This document shows positions 53,301 through 64,000 of a stretch of DNA of 64,000 nucleotides, piece after piece (the stretch's first letter is position 1; each line of letters starts with the position of its first letter). The position numbers and the translations under genes were made by a program. Source of the DNA: Antedon bifida (Eukaryota; Echinodermata; Crinoidea; Comatulida; Antedonidae); NCBI GenBank assembly GCA_963402885.1, contig OY727098.1, positions 20,198,717 through 20,262,716 on the forward strand, in the 5' to 3' direction. The notes beneath the pieces were generated by a model that did no database searches, was not told the origin of the DNA, and saw nothing but the letters and a program-made list of their open reading frames with translations.

Positions 53301-55156
53301 TTTTTGAAAACTTGTGACAAACAAAAGAAATATATTTGTGTATTGATTTCAAAATAAAGTTAAGGATTACTCACAATTCTGATGGCAGCGCGTTAGAAAA
53401 TGTTTATATATTATTATTAAAATTTCTGAAATACAAATATGATTTTATAAATATAATTGTTGTATAAATCTATGAGAGTGTATCTTGATATTTCTTGATT
53501 TATTTCGTCGTTTCTCTAGGCAAGATACATTAATACTGACTTGATTTATACTTACGCCACTGGCCCAAATGAATACATCTCAGTAATGATATAAAACTGA
53601 ATTGTGTGAGTTTAAAAAATAATAATATCGTATTTGCCATTATATTAATGTAACCAAATTAAATAATATAATGATTTTTTGGTATAGAAATTATAGACAA
53701 ATGAATTATATAGTTTGCAATGACAAGACCACCGACTTACACATTACGTTATTTCAGACCACACCTCCACAACGCCCCCCCCCCCCCCCGCCCCTCCACC
53801 AACCAAACTCAATGTCAACAGTACCATAAAAATGCCTGGTCCCAAGCTGTTGCCAAATCGAATTGACAAATCTTTAACCTAAATGCACATTATCCCGTTT
53901 GCATTGACAGTACCTGTATCATGAAGATAGACTTTATACTCTTTATGATTACAATGCCAACACAGATAGTCGTGATACTAAATTGTGTATTTTAAAATGT
54001 ACAGTTGACACTAAATTATCGATGTTGTATACACCGGTATTATTGTTTTTCAAATTTTGTCCATGCTGAGTACAGTAGACTTTTTAGTAATTTTGAAAAT
54101 GATGAAATGTTTTACAATAACAAAATACAGTAATAGCCTGTAATTAGCATGTTTGGAAGCAAGCGTTTGTCTTTGGTTACATCAGTAGTCAAATATATCT
54201 CTGCATTCGAATCCACTCCCGCTGTATATATTGAATAGGCCAATCAAATTCAATTCGAATCTGGAAATCAAATCCACCAGGCAGTAATTCACTCGGGCAA
54301 TCAAATTCATGGTGGACGCTGATTGTCTTCATCTTGATCAACAATTTAATTCTGACAATAGTCTGCTGTTGACGTTCGTTTTCAATGTGTATTCCTTGCG
54401 GGAATGCTTTTAATTTATCCTGTAGATTTCACATCACGTTTAAATTAGGTTTACTTATCAGCAATGATTAGGTACAGATAGAAGCGGTAAATAGATTCTG
54501 CAGCAGGAAAGATAATACGATGTACAAAACAAAATATACATAAGCATTCATTAATACAACCAAAGCAAAGTCATCATACTAATGTTTTTAAAAAAGTGCA
54601 CAATATGATGATGAATATTACACGAACTGTAATGCACGTGGATTATAGGCTTAATAGTCACTTATTGTAAGATTGTTTCAATTTAATGCCATATCGGTAC
54701 GTTCGCTAGATGGACATAAATATTCAATTTTTCGCTTGTGACATTACGATTAATGTTAGAAAACACATAATGCTCCATAATTCACGTATTCATGTTATGT
54801 TTATCTATAAGCCCGAAGCAGTATGTTCATTTCTATACGAAATTGCTAATTTATTTGAAAATTGCTTTTACCAAAAAAATAATGACTATCATAAATTCTT
54901 CAAAGAAAATTAAAATAGTTAACTAAAGGAACCGGCACTTTGTTTAGTTAAATAATAGTTTGAATATGGATACACTGTATAAACGCATTCACTTGGTTCA
55001 TCCATATAAACCATTTAACAGAGACTTCTTCAGACTGCGCATATATTGTACAATACTGGACAATAAAGAACGAAGAATATACATAGACAATCTATTTCAT
55101 TAGTATACTTTATATACAGTGCTCGACAGGACACTTTAGAAAACAAGTATGATCAA
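50392..55156. other. Gene-poor intergenic sequence
   Basis: AT-rich sequence with a C17-like run near 53777-53793 and no recognised gene. The 3' end of the receptor gene transcript should extend left from 55157. Confidence 0.4.
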
Positions 55157-58100
55157 TTATAGCATATCTTCACTCGAGTACCTGCTATACTTAGTTGATA
55201 CTCCATTTCTGGCTTGCATTGTCGTTGTAACACAGCTACTCTTTTTAGGCACTTTCGCAAAAAACATTTTCATAAGGTACTTTCTAAAACACTTAACAGC
55301 GAATCCGTACACGATAGGGTTCATAGCGCTGTTGGTGTAAGCTAAACATTGGGTAAACAAACGAAAAATATTTTTTCTCTTGTATTCCTCAATTGTGAAA
55401 ATGTCATTATAGAAATGTGGATGGAATGTTTCTATGAGGAATGAAGCCTGGCAAGGGGCCCAGCAAACAGCAAATAGTATAACAATTGTGAATACCATCC
55501 TTGTTACACGCCGTCTTCGACGCACGTATCTTCTGTGAGCCTGTGCACTTTCTGTTCCACGGGACGTTTTACGCCAGACTTGAATAAGAATCTTTAAATA
55601 GCACACAAAAATACTCGCTAGTGGCAGGAAATAGGTTGTACACGAAGTAAAAGCTATGTACACCTTTTTACTTAGTTCAGATGGGTAGGCAGTTAGGCAC
55701 ACGCCATCCTCGTAGGTCATATACACTATCGTAGGGATGTGTGTTGTGAATGAAACTGCAAGAAAAAAAAAACAACAGTTACTCAGGCCTACAGTGTATT
55801 GTTAATAATATCACAATTCTTAAAATGTAGAAAAATTGCACCTGTATCTTTACATAAGTATTTCACGTTACCCTTATTAGCATTTCTATTGTGGAACACA
55901 TGACGTTCAATAGACTGTACCAATCGTGATTGTAACAACAAAACTCTTCTAGCGTACGAACAAAAAATGAAATAAAATAAGTTATTCTTTAATGACATTA
56001 CGCACCCGTCGTTTTACAAGTTGATAGAGATTATTTAAAGGGTTAGGTTCAGTTATATTTAGGAAATAGATCGTCTCTCTTTTAATTTTTTAACATAGAA
56101 AATAGTTAATCTCGCATATGATGCATAAAAACACCCCAAAACAAAATTTATCATCTATCCTTTACACTTTTCCTGAAAAATCATCCGCATTGCCATTTCA
56201 GCCGTCATCATTATCGTTTTGATTGATTAGTGCGTTATGTATCATAATGTGACATTTCATTTGTATATTTACCGTATTCATTTTCTGCACACCGTTGGGT
56301 TTCACCTTTTCATTTATCGCAAGTCGTTAAGGGCATTTTTGCATCTATATATTATTACTTACGTCATATTTTAATAATACCTACTGTAATTAGAGAAAGT
56401 GTTTTATAGAATCTCATTCGCGTCCCGCAGATAATGTTATTCCGTAACACCTGTTGCATTTAATCTTCTAATTTCCATATAATTTGGACAAAATATCGAA
56501 GACGAAAATGTCATTGTCTTCTCTTGGGAAAAAATTATTTAACAAATATTGAGATGCTTAAATTCAGAAAACTCAACTTAAGTATCAGAAAAAAACCCCG
56601 AATTATGAAAAAACAACTGTTGGTTTATATCATTAATATGAAATAATATATAATTGTGCTGATAGCCAATTCTATTATACTCTATGGTATAGTATTTTTT
56701 TTCTTACATTTGATTACATTTTTTGGTTTTTGCAGGTATGGTAGGATAAACCTTAAACAAGTTCTTAGACAATTGAAACTAGGTTCGATTGGCCCTTGCG
56801 AAATAAGGAAAAATTGTCTTTTGAGATTCTGGTCGTGTCAAAGATGATGACATTTTATCTCGACATGCCAACTCCACTTTCTATGCTTAAAGAGATTTGG
56901 TAGAAGTTTTGACTATAATACGGCAGTATAATTGTTTTATTAGCACTCCAGGGTTCTGTCCCATTCATTAAATTAAGTAAAACACAGGCAAAAAATTCTA
57001 TTGATTATTGTCATCAAAGTCGATGACCACCTTGATCCGTGTTAGAACTATCAGTACTAATCATACTGTATAGAAAATTAAGTAAATCTTTTAAAAATAT
57101 GGTAATCTTCGTTGAAATGAAATAGATTAGTTATCAAACACTCATTGAGCTGTCGAATATTCTGAATGCATTTATATTACCTACACTATTTAAGATATCA
57201 ATATCGAACACGAACCAATGTTAGTTGGCATCATTAGGACTAATTTCCAGTGTTTTTCAAGACCTAACTAATTAATTGATGTAGAACATCTCCGATTTAA
57301 AAAAAAAGGATTGGGAGCGAGGTCTGGAAGGGTCGGTAAATAGGGATTGTACACATTTAGACCAAAGCAGACTGAATAGCGCATTGTAGTACTGTGTTTT
57401 ATTTGTTCTGATCTATCGCTTAGGCGACCCTTGGTTCGGTAATCTCATGTTGACACATTGCGGGTGACAGCGCACAGCGAACTATATAACATAACTGACA
57501 TGGCGATTGGTAAAGCAATAAAAGTACGATTATATAAGTAGGAGTTGACGTCGATTAATTTATAAATTGAAATAACAGTAACTGCCAACGAAATAACCTT
57601 AATCCTATGTGTATTATCTGCCATTAAATAAGACTATAAAATGTGTTCACTTGTTATTTTAAGGTTCCTTTAAAGACACATTCATGCAACATACTCCATT
57701 GGAATATATTTTATGCAATATAAAATATTTATTTGGGATTAAAAAGAGAGGAACATTTAATTCAATTCTCGGTATTCATGTTTTGTACTGGTGATTGAAT
57801 GACAATCTTGTTTTTGATCTGTGCGCAGTTAATTTTCTATCAACGTACTATTTGAAAATGTACGGCTTAAGGAATGTTGGAAAGGGTTTTTTTCAGTAAG
57901 GTCTTAGTTGTTTTTTTTTAGTTAAAGCTCACATATTACTGCATGCATTTCAGATATATGTGTAACATAATTCAGCATGGTTTTCTACTTAAATGGTCAA
58001 ATGCATAATTCTGCTATAAAAACCAGTCGGACCTTTCCAGTAGTTTTAGTTTTAAGTGAAGTTTACAATTATCGGGTAAGTTCCCGGTTCTGAAAACCTT

Positions 58101-60884
58101 ATAAAAAGTTGGTTGGCGTACGTTGGATAATTTTTGATAAACAGTAGCATATTTGAACTTGAATAAAAACACCAGAAACTTAAAATTCAAATTGTATTAC
58201 ATATAGTAACCTGATAATTGTTTTTGCCATACCGTTTATTTTTCACTATTTAATCTATTTACCACATTATGGATTTACTTGGTAAGTTTAACTATAGTAT
58301 TCATCCCATTTTAATAACAAAAAAACTTGTAACTAATAATGAAATTCCAAAACACGATGAAACAAAATTGTAATTGTATATCGAAATGTGTGTTCAAAAG
58401 AATGGTTTTACTTGAACCTTTTAAAATGACCGAAGATTTAAAATCTCAATTTGATAAAGTGGAGATACATTGCACCAGTAGCCTATATAATTATCAGCAA
58501 CATTATAATTATTATGTTACTCATAAGAAGTTTCTGCATTGGAGGAAATTTCATATTGAATGGGAAAATAAGGAAGATAGTTGAAAATACTGATACTAAC
58601 CTATCCATGTCACAATAGCTGTCGTGACAACCATACTTTTAGAGCGCGTATTCCTAGAACGAATCGCCAGTACAACAAGACGATATCGATCAATGGACAT
58701 TATTGCCAGAGTAAGGCACGTTGCCTGCACACTCACCTGAAAAATGAAGAGAGAAACAAACTTAGAGTGTAATGGTAACACTAAATAATTTACCATTATG
58801 CGCTACATTATTATCAGTTGTTAAAACAGTGTTATGAGACCACAATTCTAATGTTCATTTAATTTCCAGTTTGATGCGTACGTTGCAATGTATGTATTCT
58901 CTGGCATCTCCATGTTCCGTAATTGTTGAATAGAACGAATATTTCATTTGTTGAAAAATTGTAGTCTATTTAATGACCATTGTTTGTATAATATTAGTAT
59001 GTCTGATTAACGAGGTTAAGTGGCTTCTGATAATTCTGTAAATTCCGTGAACCGTAGCCTACCACAAAGTGTTATACTTATACAGAATATTATGTAGTGT
59101 ATATTGTTATATGCTATAGGGCTATAGTGTTAAATGCAGAAACCTAGAGGAATATAATAGAAGTGATGTTATCTTTTATGAATGATGCAAACCATTGCAT
59201 TCTATAAAATTCAAATATAAAAGGTTGTTATTTCACGGTCTTTTATAACAACAATAATTATGATATAAATATGTCCATATAAACGATCGATCATACACAA
59301 CACGTAATACGATATACTTTCCTTGTCAAAGTGTATGTTATTGTTTGGTTCTGTTTAAGAGAGTACTGTATTCACTATAGACTTAATTGTTATAAACGTT
59401 TTTACTGTTGTTTATTTTAGAACGAGTTTATGCATTAAGTAATCAAACTCTTGGATTTGTATCGTATCAAGGGTTGTTGCAGACTGTTCTTACCTTTAAG
59501 TGAATCAGGAGACAGGTGAGTTAGTACTCTTATTGACTGCCTCCTCTCTTGGATGTGTTAATGTGTTTATCATATGATTGTTTGAAACTATTTATAGTAG
59601 TACTGTCTATGACATGTTGTGGTAATGCGTTCCATTTGTCTATGATTCTTGTGTCAAAATATGTCATTATGTCACTTAACTGTATCTTTAGAGAATGTTA
59701 GACATATGACATTGTATAGACACGTTAGTTATAGCATGTCATAATGGAAATGAAATAGAAATATTCAGATTCATTACCGGTAGCCGACCTATGATTTACT
59801 GTAGCCCTTATTACTTATTTATATGTTTTACGGCTCACTTTGTTTTATCTTTAATAATTAATAGGTCTAGTATGGTAAATACTGTACGTTCAACTAATGA
59901 ACGACGATTCGCACACATGTAGTATACATATAACAGTGATTAGTATATTAATGAACCAATTTGCTTTCTAATTATGCAACACTAATCAAAATAAATTGAC
60001 CTTTCAGTATACATATATCAATTACGTAATCTGTAAACATACTTAAAAAATCAAATGCTAGGTTACAATAATTCATAATATTAAATAATCACAAATCAAG
60101 AAAAATAAGTAACGTAGATTAACAAGCTTTGGCAAAGCACTATTCTGGCAAATAATAACATGGTTTTGAAAAAAAATATTTTTTAGACATAAATTCATCG
60201 TGCAGTATCATGTCTGCTGATGATACCACTGTACCTAATAAATATTAACATAACCTAACCCTCTAAATAATTTCTCATATGAAAAAAATAAAACGACACA
60301 TTTGAGGTCCGAACCAAGGAGAGCTGAAGTGCCAGGGAATAGTGAAATTACAATCTCACTGGAAGTATTTAACCAATCAGTAGAGCAACTGAATGACAGA
60401 AAAATCAGGAGAAGCTATGCAATATGATACGAAGGTGACTGACAATCAATCAATCAGCCATTACAAATTACCTTTAAAAAATTTAACAAATACAATAAAA
60501 ACATGATGACTAGAAAAAAAATAAATCTACTAAAATGCCTCTTACCAACATCATGTAATTTACGATCCGGCATACAACTGGACCAACAGCCCACCCTCGG
60601 TACATAAACGTTGTTGGTAATGCACACGTTAATAATAGAGCGATATCTGTCATTGCTAAGTTTGCAAGAAAATAGTTTGTGGCTGTGCGCATCTCCTGGT
60701 TAGTAAATATAATATAAAACACAGTAACGTTCCCAATTATACCGACAACAATTATCAGAACGAAAACGACAGGGGCTACTATAGACATCATCCTGAAAAA
60801 TTCATAAATCTGTCTCGCTTCCTCTGCGTTAAGCCCTGCATCATATTGTGAGGACAGATTACTTGAGTAATATTCCTCCTCCAT
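55157..60884 (-). CDS. Class A peptide G protein-coupled receptor, kisspeptin-receptor type
   Basis: Seven-helix plasma-membrane receptor of 357 residues from three exons: 60546-60884, 58601-58736 and 55157-55755, all GT/AG and in phase. Visible landmarks: N-glycosylation site near Asn9, GN at 51-52 (helix 1), LANLAMTD with Asp80 (helix 2), Cys105, DRY at 129-131, Trp157 (helix 4), FAVCWAPC (helix 6), NSAMNPIVY (helix 7) and a Cys- and Ser-rich tail. The stretch RIVNYMMLVSVQATCLTLAI over the first splice junction is very like the same region of kisspeptin receptors (GPR54); galanin and allatostatin-A receptors are the next nearest. The ligand is unknown. The start ATG at 60884 is used because the upstream codons in that frame lack an ATG. 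Introns are 1.8 and 2.8 kb. Confidence 0.88.
55756..58600 (-). other. Receptor intron 2
   Basis: 2.8 kb AT-rich intron (donor GTTAGTAT, acceptor TTGCAG). Nothing else recognised. Confidence 0.7.
58737..60545 (-). other. Receptor intron 1
   Basis: 1.8 kb AT-rich intron (donor GTAAGAGG, acceptor TTTTCAG). At 60331 the words CAGGGAATAGTGAAATTAC resemble one arm of the palindrome at 3797. Confidence 0.7.
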
Positions 60885-62090
60885 CGTGAGCAATTATGTC
60901 TGTACGCTGGTTGTTGCAGCATTGTAAGAATCAGATCAAAATGCATCATTGTGGCTAAATGTATAGTGTACTGATTCATGGTTTGTGATGTCATTCGACT
61001 AAGTGTTTTGGATTGGTTGGTATGACTTAGCATTGTATAAAGCAAAGAATTGTTTCTTTTTATGTAAAATACTTTTACATTATTATTCACTAATGTTATA
61101 TTTCCGTGGTACAATTAATTAATTTAATCATTCCCAATTTATGAATGTCGTATCACTATGAGGTGTGTTCACGAAATGTTAGTTATATAAATGTAAATCC
61201 ATAGAAGGAAAATATATCTTTTTTTTCTTTACCAAGATATTTTACTCTTGCTCAAGGTAACTAATCGTGTTCATCATAATTACTGTGTTATTTCCCTTTC
61301 ATGGATCAATATACTTTCTCTGTCATAATTATTATGTGGATTTGGTATCAATTATGACGTGCAAATTACCGTCACAGAAATTCTTAAAGGTATCTCCGAG
61401 TATAAAGGTCCTATTATTTTTGTTAAAAATAGCAAAGCAACAATATAGGTAATAACTTCACTTATTTTTCATGAGTTGTAAATATGATACGAGCATTGTG
61501 AAATTACCCATTTATTTTTAAAATTGATGTTTTTTCATAATGTTATAAGATAAGATATTTATGGTACTGATTTCCAATGACTTAGCATTTAACTATTTCT
61601 AAAAAAATAGCATTTTCCTTATTTTAAAATTGATTGTTTCGAAAATGCCTCAAATTTACATAAAATGGCAATGTGTGTGTATTTCTTGTCTTAACATACT
61701 TTGTCATACATTTATAGAAATAATGACAAATAATTGTGTGGATTTATATAAGAAGTTTATTATGCAGTATGCCTGTTTTATAAATGTGACAGAAAGGATA
61801 TAATTTGAATGCATTGAATATAATCTCGAATGTCAATTTGTCACATTTTTAATTATTTCATTTACCGTTAACCAATGCCTAATTATTATTGTTGTATGCG
61901 TAATTGCTATCCCACGCAGCAGTGTTTTAATTACATGCGACAAAGAACATGGATATACTGTAGGCCTACAGGCATCTAAAGAGGTTGTATGTCTGATGTT
62001 GCTTTATAATAAGCAAATCAAACTCACATTGTCATCACTTTACTAATACACTGTATTTATTATACATTTTAAACTATATAATTTGTTGTA
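60885..62090. other. Intergenic between divergent receptor and acidic-protein genes
   Basis: About 1.2 kb of AT-rich sequence between two divergently transcribed genes. No confident promoter motif. Confidence 0.4.
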
Positions 62091-62099
62091 GTTTCTAGA

Positions 62100-63226
62100 A
62101 TGACTCTTCATGATACGGTAATTGATCAGTTGCCACCAGGGGCGGATGAGTGGACACACGAAGAGTTAAGAGACTATTACAATGAGGCTAACCTCACAGA
62201 AGATCAAAGAGACTACTTTATGGATTATTTTAGTGCGTATGACTCAGACGATGCGCAGTCGGATGAATTTTGGAAGTTTACACAATCCTGGATTTTTGGG
62301 TAATTTCCTCATGTTTGCTTTCAAGAAATAATGTTTAACGAAATCAATGAGTATGATGAGTGTACAAGGCTCAGACATTGTCAAAAAACTTTATTTCCCA
62401 GAGAAGCGTTGCTAACCTTTTATTTAGCTATGCTGTTTTAGTGTTTTTCTTATTGTTCAGTAAAACGGAAAGCAGTAAGATCAAATATTCTCTAAATTGA
62501 TAAACGTACTGGCTTATGACACTAAAAATAGTTAAGAACCCGAAGATTTAAAATTAATTTTAACTTGATCGTATTGCTTGTGGTGATAACTCTTATATTC
62601 AAATAGTGATAATGAATGGGAAAGATACTCGCCCCAAGGTGCTTAAATACCCATCTTACTTCCACCCACTAAACATTACAGTACAATTCCGGTCAATCCA
62701 CGTGAATATAGCAACTCTCCCTTATATTAGGATTATTTAGATGATGAAGATCATTATGATAATACACTAACGATGTTAGTGACAACAATTAGTTACAGTA
62801 AGGGTTGTAAATGATGAGAATGACAGATAATGTTGCGATAAAGATGGTTGTATTGTATTTATTTATTGTAGTTTTTATTTGTTGTTATTTTAATCATCTT
62901 ATTGATTATATATTACTTTTGTTTTTTTCATAATTGCTATTCAAACTACTATTGTTTTATATTCAAGATTCTTTATTCATCGTCATATAAATACATACAT
63001 GATATGCGGTTTCCTGGGTATAAAATTCAAGACAAGATAATAAATACAGCTACAAAACAGACATGACATAAAAAGTGAAAAATACAAACAGTACAATTAG
63101 TGTAACTGACAATTAAATAATTGGTTATATTGTGTATTATTACATTCAAGATCTACTGGTGAATACGGTTGCGATAATCCAAGATTTAACTTCATTGATT
63201 ACCTTGCGTGGAATTTAGCACCGGCA
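62100..63226 (+). CDS. Unrecognised acidic protein, 5' part of gene
   Basis: Two exons join in phase: 62100-62299 (donor GTAATT) and 63151-63226 (after TTCAAG, donor GTAAGT). Together they encode 92 residues that continue beyond the window. A TTGTAG acceptor-like site just before the ATG suggests an upstream non-coding exon. The protein starts MTLHDTVIDQLPPGADEW, is rich in Asp, Glu, Tyr and Trp (for example DYFMDYFSAYDSDD), and passes into FIDYLAWNLAPA. No signal peptide or known domain is visible. I do not recognise the family. Confidence 0.55.
62300..63150 (+). other. Intron of the acidic-protein gene
   Basis: 0.85 kb AT-rich intron; no other feature seen. Confidence 0.5.
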
Positions 63227-64000
63227 GTAAGTATTATTTACTTTATTCTATATTTTGAAAGCATTATAGTTTCAATAAAGCAGTACTGACAGTAGTCACT
63301 TTTTACAAGAATTCCATCTATAAAACAATGTTTCAAGTTATAAAGATGTTTAAGCTTACTCAATCGTTCAGTGCTTCTATTTTGGCACTAGTTTCTCATT
63401 CGGTATCATGTCAGGTGACAATAAACTACCCCAAGTACCGTGTCTGCCGACGGCGACGTTTCTATTTACGTCTCCTGACAAGAATAATATAGATTTCCTC
63501 TTCTTCAAAAACTGTTAGGCTGAATGGATAGTGCGTTTGAGGTGTTTGGACACCAAATAAAGCAAATGTAGTGTATAAGTCAATTATTATTTTGAAATGT
63601 TTTCACAAGAAACTGCTTGCTTTGGTCTGTATTTTTGTAAAGTCTGCGAACGAACAGAAATCACTCATAAGCTTATTCAGTTTATAACACGATAGTTTAT
63701 ACTAATTTAAGATAAAAATAGATGAACGATAGGATAAAATAGATAATATTACTATCTATTGTACATTCCATTGGCCTTTACCGGTAATTCAGACAATATT
63801 GTTAATAGCTGATTATTTCCATGAATTGTTTTGTCTTCGTTAGTGTTTAATTAACTGGCTCGTTCACAGTATTTTGTGACCGTCAACAAGTCTATTATAA
63901 TGATATAAGTACCGATTATTCATCTCTTTCTGTTTAAGCCAAACAAAAACCTATCACTTTACGTAACTTCACTTCTAATCAATTGACATTAATCTTGTTA
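63227..64000. other. Right edge, presumably intron
   Basis: No exon recognised after the donor at 63227; AT-rich. Confidence 0.4.

Noticed and set aside
54710-54913. 67-codon plus-strand frame MDINIQFFACD
   Set aside because: Composition is that of AT-rich noncoding DNA and no homology is recognised.

Overview
This is an AT-rich animal nuclear window. It has multi-exon genes with GT-AG introns, Pol III tRNA genes with T-run terminators, and many short transposon remnants. A kisspeptin/galanin-type receptor, orthologues of ELP3, DCTN3 and LARP6, and a tandem tRNA cluster fit an invertebrate deuterostome. An echinoderm is my best guess, helped by the very common AGGCCTA words, but nothing here names the species.

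Layout. 139-3630 (+): last four exons of an SLC16/MCT-like transporter. 3631-7832: intergenic, with a 558 bp inverted-repeat element, a SINE-like repeat and smaller repeats. 7833-15358 (-): complete 14-exon ELP3 gene (552 codons, exon phases all agree), with MITEs and a LINE reverse-transcriptase tail in its introns. 15516-24815: a tandem array of tRNA-Pro(TGG) genes, 42 full-length copies and 2 fragments. The left ten point left and the right 34 point right, diverging from a breakpoint at 17536/17537 inside a tRNA. 25920-28431 (+): complete 7-exon DCTN3 gene (189 codons). 34704-36248 (+): LARP6 with an intronless reading frame. 36249-55156: gene-poor, with a Helitron-like element, LINE and MITE remnants and two isolated tRNA genes. 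55157-60884 (-): complete 3-exon class A peptide receptor of kisspeptin-receptor type. 62100-63226 (+): start of an unrecognised acidic protein gene that runs off the window.

Relations. Elongator, whose catalytic subunit is ELP3, modifies U34 of tRNAs including tRNA-Pro(UGG) in yeast. The array encodes exactly that tRNA and its edge lies about 160 bp from the ELP3 start codon. This may be coincidence but is testable. The array itself is the most unusual structure: 8-copy higher-order repeats of 1,750 bp, an internal inversion, one copy with a threonine anticodon, and recurrent T-arm variants that track homogenisation by unequal exchange or conversion.
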